Shown: positions 43,574-53,556 of the stretch, one piece after another
Position numbering within the stretch: the first letter of the stretch is position 1
How the letters are laid out: each line of letters opens with the position of its first letter
Origin: Sphingomonas turrisvirgatae
GTDB taxonomy: Bacteria > Pseudomonadota > Alphaproteobacteria > Sphingomonadales > Sphingomonadaceae
DNA: 64,000 nt
NCBI RefSeq assembly: GCF_001721295.1
Contig: NZ_MDDS01000046.1
Span: 124,001-188,000 of the forward strand
Direction: 5' to 3'
The notes under the pieces: model-generated
The model's input: only the letters and a program-made list of their open reading frames with translations
Databases searched by the model: none
What the model was told of the DNA's origin: nothing
Translations under genes and position numbers: made by a program

Positions 43574-43620
43574 GTCATCCTCTACGCCTTGTTGCCGGTG
43601 ACGCAAGGGCGGCGGATGAC
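43574..43620. promoter_or_regulatory. long dyad between metZ and the glycosyltransferase gene
   Basis: GTCATCC (43574-43580) and GGATGAC (43614-43620) are perfect complements. An inner pair CGCCTTG / CAAGGGCG is complementary with one bulge. In the metZ RNA the 3' arm covers the metZ ribosome binding site; the same dyad holds the start region of the divergent gene. It is therefore a candidate cis-regulatory RNA or operator. Confidence 0.45.
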
Positions 43621-44878
43621 GTGGCAGGCAAGCTGCGCTATCGCCCCGGCAATGCTCGAACGCCTCGAACAGCGCCCGCTCCTGCTTGCCGTGCTGATCG
43701 GCATTGCGGCCCAGTTACTGTTCACCATCGGGCTTGGGCGGCCCAGCATCCTCAACTTCGACGAAGTCCATTACGTCACCGCGGCGCGCGTTCTGCTGGA
43801 ACTTAGCCACATCGCCAATCCGGAACACCCGCTGCTCGGCAAGTCGCTGATCGCGCTCGGCATGCTGATCTTCGGTGACAATCCGATCGGCTGGCGTGCC
43901 CTATCGACACTGGCTGGCAGCGCGACGGTCGTCGGCGTCTATGCCTTCACCCATAGTCTCACCCACGCCACGCGGCCGGCCCTCTTCGCCGCGCTGTTCG
44001 CAATGCTGAACCAGATGGTGTTCGTGCAGGCGCGGATCGGCATGCTCGACGGGTTCATGGGCGCGTTCCTTGTCTGGGGCGGCGTATTGTTCACGCGAGC
44101 CATGACCAGCCGCCACGCCTGGCCGCTCTTCCTCGGCAGCGGCGCGCTGTTCGGTGCCGCCGTGGCCGTCAAATGGGCGGCGATCCCGTGGGTGGCATTC
44201 GCGCTCGCGGCCTTCGCACTGCTCAAGCGGCGCGGCGCTGTCCCGCACCTGTCTTGGCTTCCCGCCAGCCTCGCCTTTGGCGCGATCGCCCTCGCCGTTT
44301 ATTTCGCGTCCTTCGCCCCGGCCTTCTTCTATGCTCAAGACCCGATGACGCTGGCCCGGCTCATCCCCTTCCAGGTCGAAATGTGGTCGCTTCAGACGCA
44401 GGTGCTTGCCGCACACAGCTATCAGTCGAGCTGGTGGAGTTGGCCGCTGATGGTCCGGCCGATGTGGTATTTCTACGAGCCGGATCAGGGCGCCGTGCGC
44501 GGCGTGCTGCTGGTCGGCAACCCCGCGATCCTGTGGGGTGGCTTGGTCGCCGTCCTCGCCTGTTGGTGGGCCGGCGTGCGCCATCGCGCCGGCGTGCCGC
44601 TGACCGCCGCGATTCTGTGGACCTTCTCGCTCGCCATCTGGGCGATCATCCCCAAGTCGCTGGGCTTCTTCTATTATTATTATGTCTCGGCGATTATCCT
44701 GTGCGTCGTGCTCGCCATCGCCTTCCACTATTGGCGCGAGACGGTGAAGCAGCGCGACGAATGGTTTCTCGTCCTTGCCATCGCGCTGTTCGCCTATTTC
44801 TACCCGACGCTTGCCGCGCTCCCACTGGCGAACGCCCGCGGCTTTGAACGCTGGATCTGGCTGCCGGGCTGGGCTTAG
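43616..44878 (+). CDS. glycosyltransferase family 39 / PMT-type membrane protein
   Basis: 420 aa from the ATG at 43616 (AAGGGCGG upstream); an ATG at 43652 is possible. It has about ten membrane helices. Near the N-terminus, [11 protein letters not shown] carries the catalytic Asp-Glu pair of dolichol- or lipid-linked sugar transferases, followed by [13 protein letters not shown]. These enzymes move mannose or other sugars to proteins or lipids in the periplasm. It is convergent with leuB, with overlapping stops, and divergent from metZ. Confidence 0.85.
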   Translation: MTWQASCAIAPAMLERLEQRPLLLAVLIGIAAQLLFTIGLGRPSILNFDEVHYVTAARVLLELSHIANPEHPLLGKSLIALGMLIFGDNPIGWRALSTLAGSATVVGVYAFTHSLTHATRPALFAALFAMLNQMVFVQARIGMLDGFMGAFLVWGGVLFTRAMTSRHAWPLFLGSGALFGAAVAVKWAAIPWVAFALAAFALLKRRGAVPHLSWLPASLAFGAIALAVYFASFAPAFFYAQDPMTLARLIPFQVEMWSLQTQVLAAHSYQSSWWSWPLMVRPMWYFYEPDQGAVRGVLLVGNPAILWGGLVAVLACWWAGVRHRAGVPLTAAILWTFSLAIWAIIPKSLGFFYYYYVSAIILCVVLAIAFHYWRETVKQRDEWFLVLAIALFAYFYPTLAALPLANARGFERWIWLPGWA

Positions 44879-45921
44879 CCCAGCGCCTTCAACACCGCGT
44901 CGCCCATCTCGCTCGTGGTCAGCGTGCCGCCCAGATCCGGCGTACGCGCGCCGCTCACCAGCGCCGCCGTGACCGCCGCCTCGATCCGGTCCGCTGCTTC
45001 CTCTATGCCCAGCGAATGGCGCAGCAGCATCGCCGCCGACAGGATCGTCGCGCACGGATTGGCCTTGCCCTGGCCGGCGATATCGGGGGCCGAACCGTGG
45101 ATCGGCTCGTACAGCCCCTTGCCACTCCCGTTCAGTGCGGCCGATGGCAGCATCCCGATCGATCCCGCGCACATGCTCGCCTGATCGGACAGGATGTCGC
45201 CGAACAGATTGCCGGTGACGATCACATCGAACTGCCCCGGATTGCGCACCAGCTGCATCGCGGCATTGTCGACATACATGTGCGTCAGCTCGACCTCGGG
45301 GAACTCGGCCGACACTTCGATCACCACGTCGCGCCACAGCTGCGACGTTTCCAGTACATTGGCCTTGTCGACCGAACATAGCTTGCCGCTGCGCACCTTC
45401 GCCGTCTCGAAGCCGACCCGGGCTATCCTTGCTACCTCGTCCTCGTCATAGGACATAACGTCATAGCCTTCGCGCCGGCCCGCCGCAGTCTTGCGAAAGC
45501 CCTTCTCGCCGAAATAGACGTCGCCGTTCAGCTCGCGCACGATCACCATGTCGATCGCCCCAGCAACCTCGGGCTTCAGCGCGGAGGCGTCCTCAAGCCC
45601 GGGGAACAGCCGCGCCGGGCGCAGGTTCGCGAACAGTTCAAGCTCCTTGCGCAGCCCCAGGATCGCCTGTTCCGGGCGGAATTGCCGTTCCAGCGCGTCG
45701 CAACGCGGATCGCCGACCGCCCCGAACAACAGCGCATCGGCGCGGCGCGCCACGTCCAGCGTGCGCTCCGGCAGTGGATGGCCATCGCTATAATAGGCCG
45801 CGCCGCCGACCGGCGCCTCTTCATAGGTCAGTTCGAGATTGAGGGTATCGAGCACGCGCCGCGCTTGCTCCGTCACTTCAGGCCCGATCCCGTCCCCGGG
45901 CAATACAGCGATCAACGGCAT
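44875..45921 (-). CDS. leuB: 3-isopropylmalate dehydrogenase
   Basis: 348 aa from the ATG at 45921 (GGAG upstream). It catalyses the third step of leucine biosynthesis. [19 protein letters not shown] is the family start; the substrate-binding motif [14 protein letters not shown] and the NADH loop [14 protein letters not shown] are clear. It is the last gene of the deacetylase-BioF2-recO-leuB run, after recO by 53 bases. Its stop overlaps the stop of the convergent glycosyltransferase gene. Confidence 0.96.
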   Translation of the reverse strand: MPLIAVLPGDGIGPEVTEQARRVLDTLNLELTYEEAPVGGAAYYSDGHPLPERTLDVARRADALLFGAVGDPRCDALERQFRPEQAILGLRKELELFANLRPARLFPGLEDASALKPEVAGAIDMVIVRELNGDVYFGEKGFRKTAAGRREGYDVMSYDEDEVARIARVGFETAKVRSGKLCSVDKANVLETSQLWRDVVIEVSAEFPEVELTHMYVDNAAMQLVRNPGQFDVIVTGNLFGDILSDQASMCAGSIGMLPSAALNGSGKGLYEPIHGSAPDIAGQGKANPCATILSAAMLLRHSLGIEEAADRIEAAVTAALVSGARTPDLGGTLTTSEMGDAVLKALG

Positions 45922-45974
45922 TTGGTTGCTCCACCCCAACTCAACTTGCCGCGCGCATTACCGCATCATGCCGC

Positions 45975-46706
45975 TCACGCAACCGCCCGCATCAGCCGGT
46001 CGACCAGCCGCACCCGCGCCGCCAGCACCTCGGCAGCCCGCCCGTGCAGCAGGTCGCGCGCCAGGAAATGCGCTGTCAGCTTGAGGCCGCCCAGGATATC
46101 GGTCCATTCCGCCGCCCCGCCCTCACGCACGAAATGCGGCAGTGGCAGCAGCCGCGCCTCATAACCCGTCGCCGCCGCCCGGCTCACCGCCATCCCGCTC
46201 TTCGGACTGACGAACGCCAGATCATCGCTCGTTCCCGTCGCCGCGCATCGCGTCAGGTCCAGCCCGAAGCCCAGCGCCGCCAGCACCAGCAGTTCATACC
46301 GTACCAGCGCCACCGCCCAGCCGCGCGCCGCCGGTGCCGCCTCGATCGCGTCCAGCACCCCGCCCAGCGCCGAATGCACCTGCGGATACGCCTGCCCCTC
46401 TGGCAGCACGGCGGCGGTCAGCGCCGTCGCCCATTCGATCGCCGCGGCCGGCAGCGGCTCGCGGAACATCGGCGCGCGGCTATGCGCGAGTTCCACGGTC
46501 AGCGCTGGCAGCTGTTCCGCCGTACGCGCGCGCCAGCCGCCCAGCACGACATTGCCTGGCTGCAACACCGGGCGCAGCGCCCGCGATCGCCCGCCGCGCA
46601 CATAGCCGGCCAGCATTCCCGCCTCGCCCGTCAGCGCGCGAACGATCGCGCCCGCCTCGCCATGCGGCCGGATCGCGAGCACGATGGCGGTGGTGTTGAG
46701 GTGCAT
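45975..46706 (-). CDS. recO: DNA repair protein RecO
   Basis: 243 aa. It loads RecA on gaps together with RecF and RecR. It begins with the OB fold ([33 protein letters not shown]) and has the helical C-terminal domain with the family's single Cys region near [10 protein letters not shown]. Length is normal. It lies between a BioF2-like gene and leuB on the same strand. Confidence 0.92.
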   Translation of the reverse strand: MHLNTTAIVLAIRPHGEAGAIVRALTGEAGMLAGYVRGGRSRALRPVLQPGNVVLGGWRARTAEQLPALTVELAHSRAPMFREPLPAAAIEWATALTAAVLPEGQAYPQVHSALGGVLDAIEAAPAARGWAVALVRYELLVLAALGFGLDLTRCAATGTSDDLAFVSPKSGMAVSRAAATGYEARLLPLPHFVREGGAAEWTDILGGLKLTAHFLARDLLHGRAAEVLAARVRLVDRLMRAVA

Positions 46707-46715
46707 GGGGCAAGG

Positions 46716-47648
46716 TTACCCCCGCCGCAGCTTCCTCGCCAGCCCGTCCGCGCCGGCCCGCTGCGCCGCCGCCTTGCCGCCAGCCACCACGCGGTTGAAC
46801 CCGCCCAGCGCCGCCGTCGTCAGCCGGTTCGCGAAGCTGGGGCGCAGCAACAGCAGGTCCAGGCAGGGCACGCTCCCGGTCGAGAATTGCCGCTTGTGCT
46901 GCCCTTCCCCCTCGGTGAAGTCGAACCGCGCGAACCGTCCTTCGGCGAACAGCTCGCGAAACGCTTCCATCTGCAACACCGCGCCCGGCGACAGCTCGTT
47001 GAACCGGGGATCATGCCCGACAAATTCATAGATCAGCGTGTCGCCCTGCGCCGGGCAATAGAGATACGCCGCCGGCTCGCCGCCGATATACAGCAGCCAC
47101 GCGCGCACCGCGTCCTCTGCCGCGCGCGCCAGCATCCAGTCGACGAACGCCGGCGAATCCGGCAGCGCCTCGCCCAGCAGCCGCTCCTGATAGGTGCGCC
47201 GCGCGATGCCACGCGCGATGCCGTGAAAGGCCCGCAATTCGTCAGGTGTCACGAACCGTCGCACGTCAATCTTTCCGCCCGACAGCTGCGCGACCTTGCG
47301 CATCTTGCGCTTCACCCCCTGTCGCGCACTGCTCGACAGCCGCGCCAGATAGGCGTCATAGGTTCCGGTCAGGTCGGCGTGATAACGCAGGTAACGCTGC
47401 CGCACGAAACCGATCATCCGCCCGCTCGCGATCATCGCGTCCAGCCGTTCCTCGGGCAGCGATGTCACGACATAGCCGTCCGCCTCGCGCGGCAGCGGCG
47501 GCAGCATCGGCAACCGCCCCTCGCGCGCCTCGTCCAGGCTGACGGCGACTCGCACCAGCGACCGCTTGACCGCCAGCAGCGTGCGCGCGCCGATCTGAAA
47601 GCTCAGCGGCGTCGATCGTACTGCGACCACCGGAGCCAGCGCGTTCAC
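46716..47648 (-). CDS. BioF2-like / FemAB-type acetyltransferase
   Basis: 310 aa from the GTG at 47648, which overlaps the deacetylase stop as GTGA. The C-terminal half matches the acetyltransferase-6 (BioF2-like, CelD) family: RAWLLYIGGEPAAYLYCPAQ, then LIYEFVGHDPRFNELSPGAVL and the FDFTEGEGQHKRQFSTG segment. Such proteins occur in polysaccharide loci and are thought to transfer acyl or aminoacyl groups. The coupling to a polysaccharide deacetylase suggests a role in surface glycan modification; this is inference. Confidence 0.8.
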   Translation of the reverse strand: MNALAPVVAVRSTPLSFQIGARTLLAVKRSLVRVAVSLDEAREGRLPMLPPLPREADGYVVTSLPEERLDAMIASGRMIGFVRQRYLRYHADLTGTYDAYLARLSSSARQGVKRKMRKVAQLSGGKIDVRRFVTPDELRAFHGIARGIARRTYQERLLGEALPDSPAFVDWMLARAAEDAVRAWLLYIGGEPAAYLYCPAQGDTLIYEFVGHDPRFNELSPGAVLQMEAFRELFAEGRFARFDFTEGEGQHKRQFSTGSVPCLDLLLLRPSFANRLTTAALGGFNRVVAGGKAAAQRAGADGLARKLRRG

Positions 47649-48610
47649 GCCGCCCGCTCCGCAACCAGGTTCGACCATAGCTGTTGCGCCTGCCTCAGCC
47701 CAGTGCGGATCAGGCTCGGCCCCAGCGGCTGGTCGTCGCGGCCCAGCGGCAACGCGACGTTACCGGCGGCCAAGTCCGCAAAATGCGTCGTCACCATGCC
47801 GCCGCGTCGCTCCGCCAGCATCCGGCACAGCGTCTCGAACCGATGGACATGGATCGCATTGGCCCGCGTGCCCGCGCGATTGGCCAGCTCGAACCCGTGG
47901 CTGACGATCGTCGTCGCGACATGGCCGGCGCGCACCGCATGGTCGAGCGCGTCACGCATCTCGGCGATCGACAGCGCACAGATTTGGAAATGCCGCAGAT
48001 GGCCCACCCGGTCCTCGATCAACGTCACCGGCACTTCGATCACGCCCTGATGCTCAACGGGCGCGATCTGCCGCTCCGGCAGGCCGATCGCGCTCGGCCA
48101 GGGATGTTCCGACCCGTTATGGCTGCTGTCATAGCGGATGCCGAGTTCGGCCAGCGCCGCCAGCGTGTCGTCGCTCGCGCTATAGCTGCCCGACCGGAAC
48201 GCCACCGGCCGCGCCGCGCCCGCCGCGACCAGCAGGTCGGCTGCCGCACGGATCAGCTCCCGCTGCTCGGCAAAGGTAAAGTCGATCAGCTCGAACGACG
48301 CCGCCGCGCTGCGATCGGTGTCGCTTGCCGCGGCCCAATTGGGGTGCAGGTGCAACTGCACTTCCTGCCCCGCCTCGCGTATCGCGCCGACCACGCGCTT
48401 GATCGGCTCGATGCCATGGGCGACCGCCGGCATCGGATCGACGAAGAACGTAGCCTTGAGGTCATGTTCGGCGAGCAGCTTCAGCTGATAGCCGACCCCA
48501 ACGCCCGCCGGCTCCAACGACCGCTCGGCAATGTCCGCGATGTCCAGCCCGGCAGCATGGTGCCGCCACATTAGCTCGGTATCGACCGTCAGGAAAACGC
48601 GAGTCGGCAT
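47645..48610 (-). CDS. polysaccharide deacetylase-like protein
   Basis: 321 aa. It has the NodB-type fold: FLTVDTELMWR with the first catalytic Asp, ATFFVDPMP, and the metal pair in HLHPNW; FRSGSYSASD contains the next motif. No signal peptide is seen, so a cytoplasmic or membrane-associated role is likely. It is coupled to the BioF2-like gene. A similar deacetylase-plus-FemAB pair occurs in exosortase and exopolysaccharide loci, although no glycosyltransferase follows here. Confidence 0.83.
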   Translation of the reverse strand: MPTRVFLTVDTELMWRHHAAGLDIADIAERSLEPAGVGVGYQLKLLAEHDLKATFFVDPMPAVAHGIEPIKRVVGAIREAGQEVQLHLHPNWAAASDTDRSAAASFELIDFTFAEQRELIRAAADLLVAAGAARPVAFRSGSYSASDDTLAALAELGIRYDSSHNGSEHPWPSAIGLPERQIAPVEHQGVIEVPVTLIEDRVGHLRHFQICALSIAEMRDALDHAVRAGHVATTIVSHGFELANRAGTRANAIHVHRFETLCRMLAERRGGMVTTHFADLAAGNVALPLGRDDQPLGPSLIRTGLRQAQQLWSNLVAERAA

Positions 48611-48660
48611 CGGACGGGGCTTAGCCCAACCCCGTGAAGAAATCGAAAACTGACGCAGCG

Positions 48661-48690
48661 GTGCGTCACCCCGGCCTTGAGCCGGCGCAC
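48661..48690. repeat. REP-like hairpin
   Basis: GTGCG-TCACC-CCGGC-CTTGA-GCCGG-CGCAC folds with a 5-nt bulge. The CGTCACCCCGGCCTTGAGCCGG form is frequent in alphaproteobacterial intergenic repeats. It lies just after the DUF3857 gene stop (48692) and upstream of the deacetylase start (48610). Confidence 0.5.
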
Positions 48691-48691
48691 C

Positions 48692-51490
48692 CTATGCGAT
48701 GATTCCCCATCTGCCGAAGCGCTTGTCGATCTGCGGCGAGATCAGCCGCGCCGCCGCCAGATCCTCTGCTGCGCCCGCGTCACCGCGCCGCTTGCGGATG
48801 ATCCCGCGCAGAAACAGGCTGCTCGCCAGCTCCGGCGCGGTTTCCAGTGCTGCGTCGAGGTCGGCCAGCGCCTCGTCCATCCGCTGCATCCGGAAATACA
48901 CCATCGCTCGGCTGTCGAGATAGGCCGCCGGATTTTCGGCCAGTTCGATCGCCCTGGTGCAATCCTTCAGCGCGCCCTCCAGCTCGACGTTCATGGTCCC
49001 GCGAAACCAGCAGCGGCCGTTTAGCACACTGGGGCTACCCGGCTTGGCCGCCACCACTTCATCCATCAGTGCCGATCCTTCGGCGACGCGTTTGGCTTCA
49101 CCCAACATCAGCGCCTTGGCTTCCTGATAATCGGCTTTGTCCTTGCCGCCAGCCGCGATGCGCTCGTCCAGCATCGCAAGCGCCACGTCATGCTCGCCCG
49201 CGTCAAACCTGAGCGATGCGAGAAGCCCTACGCCCTCGCCCGCATCGGGCTGCAGCGCCAGGCCGGCTTCGGCATCCGCACGCGCACCATCAGCGTCACC
49301 GATGGTATTTCGCAGCCGCGCGCGCCAGAAATGGCGCTCCGCCGTCGGCTCCTTGGCAATCACACGGTCGAGGTCGACCAGCGCCGCCTTGGCGTCATAG
49401 GTCCCACCCAGGAACGACGCGCGATTGAGATAGGCGTTCACGGAATTCGGATCGTCGCCTTCAAGCGCGATCGCTCTGGCATATGCCTCCATCAGCGGCT
49501 TGAACGCCGCCTTGCCGCCGGTCATCGCCACCTTCCAGCGCGGCGGAACCTTGGCCGGTGCGACGGCCTCCAGCAGGCGCTTCTTCGCCAGTACCACCTG
49601 CGCTCGCATCGCCGCCAGTTCGGCCGGGGGGATCTCCCTCCCGGCCGTGCTCAGCCGGTCTTCGATCGCGATGACGCCGTCAGCCACAGTCACGCTGCGC
49701 GCAATCTGCATTCCGGCCAGTGGCGCCGCAAAGCTGCGGTCACCTTCGACCTCGAACCCGGTGCCGCCGCCTGGCAGCCGCACGCGCTGGCGCAACGTGC
49801 CCGCGAAGGGCCCGGGTGCAATGACGACCGGAATGTCCTTCCATGCGGGCCGCGCACGATCGGGCGCAAACTCCATCTGGCCTAACGTCTTGTCGAGCAT
49901 CAGCCGATAACGCCCGTCGCGCATCCGCCATTGCGAACCGACCACGCCCGTTGCCGTCATCGTCCCGGTCGCGCTATCCGCATCATAGCTGACCGACCGC
50001 CCGTTCAGCAGCATGTTGCCCATCACGCCATTGGCCATCCTCTGCGCCGCTTCGGTCAACTGCTCCGCGGTTGCCTGAGCGCTCGCCGTGCGCATCATCT
50101 CGGCCATCGCTCCGCGCATCGTGAAAGTGATGGTCACCAGCGCCGGCAGGTTGACGCCCGCGCGCTGATCGACTTCGACCAGTGTCTCGACCGCCGGTCG
50201 TCCGGGCGGCTGCGTCGCCAGCGTTTCCACCTCCGCTCCGGCAATGCGCAGCGGCAGCACGTTGCGGAAGGCAGGAACGTCGTCGAGATCGCCCAGCCGC
50301 GTGCCGGACCCGGTTCCGTCAAGCCAGACCGGCTTGCCTGCTATCGTCGCGCGGACCACGACGTGGTCGAACGCGGCTGCCGAGGGCAACCGTTCGGGCA
50401 CGGCATCGCCCAACGTGCTGTTCACCAGCACCGCTTCGCCTGCGATCCCCAACTCGCGCAGCAGCGTCAGCAGCAGCAGCGTCTTGGCCTTGCAATCGCC
50501 ATAGCGGCGCGACCAGGTGTCGGCCGCTGCCTGCGGCGTGTAGTTGCCGCCATCCAACCCGCGATAGAGGTAGCGCACCTCGTCCTGAACCAGCCGCAGT
50601 GCCAGTGCGGCGCGCATTCGCGGATCGGCGCTCTTCGCAGCAATCTTCGCTGCCTCGGCCTTTACCTCGGCGCCAACCGCCATGTCCGTCTGGTAAAGCG
50701 GCGCCATCGTCCGCGATACCGACTGCCAGTCAGCGAAGCTGCTCGCCTCGATCATCATCAGCTTGCGGAAGCGCGCTGGCGCGTCGGGCGGCAGATCTGC
50801 CGGTTTTGCCAGCGGCAGCGACAGTTCGACCTCGTCGAACCCGCCCTTGCGCACTGGCTTGGGCGCCGTTCCATCGGCATGATAGCGCCAGCTCAGCTTG
50901 TCGCCCGCCGGCCAGGACAGCCGCGCTCGCGCAAAGCCGGCGCGGCCGGGCGCGGCCATCAGCGGGATCATCGTCTGCGCATTGCCCTTCAGGGTCTTGT
51001 CCCGGTCGGTCGTCGAATAGGCGATGCGCAGGATATCGCCGACACGCAGCCCCTCGACCGTCAGCGTCGCGGTGAGCGTGCCGTTGATCATCAGTTGCTC
51101 GAGCTGTTCCTCGCGCCGCAGTACCTCGAACGTCTGCCCCTTCGCGATCAGGTCTATCCGTTCGCCGCCGCGCACGATCTCGGCGCGATGCACGATCAGG
51201 TCGCCCGCATCCGGCTGCCATTCCAGCTGCACCGTGCCCATTCCAGCCAGCGACTGCGGCGAGACGGCGCGTGTCGCGACTTCGGAATAGGCCCAGACCT
51301 GCCCATCGCTGATGCGATGCTGCTGATCATAGATGACGGTCGCGGGGCTCGCATCGGTTTGCTTCGCCGGATCGGGCATCGCTGCCGGCGCGACCCAGTC
51401 CGGCACTGGTTGATACAGCGGCTTGTCCCCTGCCCAGGCTGGCGCGGACGTGCAGAGAAGCGCGCTGAACAGCGCCGTCGTACGATTCAT
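48692..51490 (-). CDS. exported DUF3857 / transglutaminase / TPR protein
   Basis: 932 aa. A signal peptide ends PAWAG. Next come the DUF3857 domain (RAEIVRGGERIDLIAKGQTF, VEGLRVGDILRIAYSTTDRD), the transglutaminase-like core with Cys in RRYGDCKAKTLLLL, His in AFDHVVV and Asp in WLDGTGSGT, and about six C-terminal TPR-like helical pairs from residue 700. The catalytic triad is complete. Fusions of these parts are known in Bacteroidetes and Proteobacteria; their substrates are unknown. It lies alone, upstream of uvrC in opposite operon order. Confidence 0.88.
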   Translation of the reverse strand: MNRTTALFSALLCTSAPAWAGDKPLYQPVPDWVAPAAMPDPAKQTDASPATVIYDQQHRISDGQVWAYSEVATRAVSPQSLAGMGTVQLEWQPDAGDLIVHRAEIVRGGERIDLIAKGQTFEVLRREEQLEQLMINGTLTATLTVEGLRVGDILRIAYSTTDRDKTLKGNAQTMIPLMAAPGRAGFARARLSWPAGDKLSWRYHADGTAPKPVRKGGFDEVELSLPLAKPADLPPDAPARFRKLMMIEASSFADWQSVSRTMAPLYQTDMAVGAEVKAEAAKIAAKSADPRMRAALALRLVQDEVRYLYRGLDGGNYTPQAAADTWSRRYGDCKAKTLLLLTLLRELGIAGEAVLVNSTLGDAVPERLPSAAAFDHVVVRATIAGKPVWLDGTGSGTRLGDLDDVPAFRNVLPLRIAGAEVETLATQPPGRPAVETLVEVDQRAGVNLPALVTITFTMRGAMAEMMRTASAQATAEQLTEAAQRMANGVMGNMLLNGRSVSYDADSATGTMTATGVVGSQWRMRDGRYRLMLDKTLGQMEFAPDRARPAWKDIPVVIAPGPFAGTLRQRVRLPGGGTGFEVEGDRSFAAPLAGMQIARSVTVADGVIAIEDRLSTAGREIPPAELAAMRAQVVLAKKRLLEAVAPAKVPPRWKVAMTGGKAAFKPLMEAYARAIALEGDDPNSVNAYLNRASFLGGTYDAKAALVDLDRVIAKEPTAERHFWRARLRNTIGDADGARADAEAGLALQPDAGEGVGLLASLRFDAGEHDVALAMLDERIAAGGKDKADYQEAKALMLGEAKRVAEGSALMDEVVAAKPGSPSVLNGRCWFRGTMNVELEGALKDCTRAIELAENPAAYLDSRAMVYFRMQRMDEALADLDAALETAPELASSLFLRGIIRKRRGDAGAAEDLAAARLISPQIDKRFGRWGIIA

Positions 51491-51562
51491 GATGCCCCCA
51501 TTTCGTGCGAGGAAGCTAACGTCGCACCGGACGCTGGCAAGGGGCTGATTGCGCCGGACCGG

Positions 51563-53518
51563 TTATCTCGAATGGTAAAAGTCGTACACCTGCTGTGCCA
51601 CGCCGGCGCTCACGCCCGGCGCCTTCTTCAAATCCTCCAGGCTCGCCCCGCGCACCGCCCGCGCCGTGCCGAAATGCATCAGCAGCGCCTTCTTGCGCGC
51701 CGGGCCGATGCCGGGCACTTCGTCCAGCGGGCTGGCGGTGATCGCCTTGGCGCGCTTGTCGCGATGCACGCCGATGACGAAGCGGTGGACTTCGTCACGC
51801 AGCTTCTGGATGTGGAACAGCGCCGGTGAATTGACCGGCAGCATCCGCTCGCTGCCATCCATCAGGTGAAACACCTCGCGCCCCTCGCGTCCATGATGCG
51901 GCCCCTTGGCAACGCCGACCAGGCAGACGTCCTCGATCCCCAGGTCCTCAAGCACCGCGCGCGCCGCGTTCAGCTGTCCGCGCCCGCCGTCGATCAGCAC
52001 CAGGTCGGGCCAAACGCCCTTGTCGCGATCCGGGTCCTCCTCTTGTGCGCGGGCAAAGCGTCGCGTGAACACCTCGCGCATCATCGCGAAATCATCGTTC
52101 GTCGCGGCGCTCTTGATGTTGAACTTGCGATACTGGCCTTTGCGGAACCCCTCCGGCCCGGCGACGATCATCGCGCCGACGGCATTGGTCCCCTGAATGT
52201 GCGAGTTGTCATAGACCTCGATCCGGTCCGGCGGCTCGGCCAGCCCGAACAGGTCGGCGATATCGCGCAGGATCTTCGCCTGCGTGGTCGATTCCGCCAG
52301 CCGCCGGTCCAGCGCCTCGACCGCGTTACGCTTGGCCTGTTCCAGCAACCGCCGCCTTGTCCCCCGCTGCGGCATGCCGATCGCTACCTTGCGGCCCGCC
52401 CGCTCGGCCAGCGCCTCGGACAGCAGCTTCAATTCCTCGAGGTTGCGATCAACGAAGATCGTGCGCGGCGGCGGCACCTCCTCGTAAAACTGCATCAGGA
52501 ACTGGGTGAACACCTCGTCCTCGGACACCTCGTTGGTGTGTGCGGGGAAGAAGGCACGATGCCCCCAATTCTGCCCACCCCGGATGAAAAAGGCCTGGAT
52601 GCCCATCGTCCCCTGCTTGCAGGCGAGCGCAAAGATGTCGGCGTCGCCGATTCCCTCGGCATTGATCGCCTGGCTCCCCTGGATGAAGGTCAGCGCCTTC
52701 AACCGGTCGCGCAGGACCGCGGCGAGTTCGAAGTCCATGGCGTCAGCGGCGGCGGTCATCTGCTCGCCCAGCTTCGCCTGCACCTTGGTCGACTTGCCCA
52801 TCAGGAAGTCGCGCGCGTCCGCGACCAGCTCCTCATACCCCGCCTTGTCGATGCGATCGACGCACGGCGCGGAGCAACGCCGGATCTGATAGAGCAGGCA
52901 CGGCCGGTCGCGCGTGTTGAAGAAGCCGTCGGTGCAGCTTCGCAGCAGGAACAGCTTCTGCAGCGCGTTCAGCGTCTTGCGCACCTGCCCCGCGCCGGCG
53001 AACGGCCCGAAATAATCGCCCTGCGCGCGCCGCGCGCCGCGATGCAACTGTACGCGCGGAAAGGCGTGATCCTTGCGCAGCAGGATATAAGGAAAACTCT
53101 TATCGTCGCGCAGCAACACATTGTAAGGCGGGCGGAATCGCTTGATCAGCTGCGCTTCCAGCAACAGCGCCTCGGCCTCGTTGTTCGTCGTCACGACGGT
53201 CATCGACCGCGTCTGGCTGATCATCCGCCGCAGCCGGTTCGACAGCTTGGCCGGCTGGGTATAGTTGGCCACCCGGTTCTTCAGCGCGCGCGCCTTGCCG
53301 ACGTAAAGCACGTCGCCGCGCGCATCCTGCATGCGGTAAACGCCGGGTCGGATCGGCAGCGTTTTCAACACGTTGCGGATCGCTGCTACGCCGGTGTCGA
53401 GGTCCGGCGTCTCCGACCCCCGCACCGCGAAGGTCGCGCCTTCCTCGTTGAACCGGTTCGGGGAATTGGGATCGGACGTCACCATCGCGATGTAGGCGGA
53501 TTGCGCGGCGTTTTCCAT
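51563..53518 (-). CDS. uvrC: excinuclease ABC subunit C
   Basis: 651 aa. It makes both incisions of nucleotide excision repair. The GIY-YIG nuclease is at residues 55-130 (PGVYRMQDARGDVLYVGKARAL), the UVR region is central, the RNase-H-like nuclease contains VYDNSHIQGTNAVGAMIV and LVLIDGGRGQLNAA, and the C-terminal helix-hairpin-helix is PGIGPARKKALL. The first 54 residues before GIY-YIG are a longer N-terminus than in E. coli, common in alphaproteobacteria. Confidence 0.97.
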   Translation of the reverse strand: MENAAQSAYIAMVTSDPNSPNRFNEEGATFAVRGSETPDLDTGVAAIRNVLKTLPIRPGVYRMQDARGDVLYVGKARALKNRVANYTQPAKLSNRLRRMISQTRSMTVVTTNNEAEALLLEAQLIKRFRPPYNVLLRDDKSFPYILLRKDHAFPRVQLHRGARRAQGDYFGPFAGAGQVRKTLNALQKLFLLRSCTDGFFNTRDRPCLLYQIRRCSAPCVDRIDKAGYEELVADARDFLMGKSTKVQAKLGEQMTAAADAMDFELAAVLRDRLKALTFIQGSQAINAEGIGDADIFALACKQGTMGIQAFFIRGGQNWGHRAFFPAHTNEVSEDEVFTQFLMQFYEEVPPPRTIFVDRNLEELKLLSEALAERAGRKVAIGMPQRGTRRRLLEQAKRNAVEALDRRLAESTTQAKILRDIADLFGLAEPPDRIEVYDNSHIQGTNAVGAMIVAGPEGFRKGQYRKFNIKSAATNDDFAMMREVFTRRFARAQEEDPDRDKGVWPDLVLIDGGRGQLNAARAVLEDLGIEDVCLVGVAKGPHHGREGREVFHLMDGSERMLPVNSPALFHIQKLRDEVHRFVIGVHRDKRAKAITASPLDEVPGIGPARKKALLMHFGTARAVRGASLEDLKKAPGVSAGVAQQVYDFYHSR

Positions 53519-53556
53519 TCTGTAGGCTGCAAAACATCATCCGGGGGACTCATCAC

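Noticed and set aside
42836..43615. Upstream extension of the family-39 glycosyltransferase
   Set aside because: It is antisense to metZ; the membrane protein begins at 43616 with a good ribosome binding site.
43571..43620. SAM-II riboswitch before metZ
   Set aside because: The position is plausible, but the sequence lacks the SAM-II core I know; only the inverted repeat is supported.
46044..48050. 668-codon open frame antisense to recO and the BioF2-like gene
   Set aside because: Composition is almost only Arg, Gln, His and Pro, typical of antisense shadows; the genes on the other strand are recognisable families.
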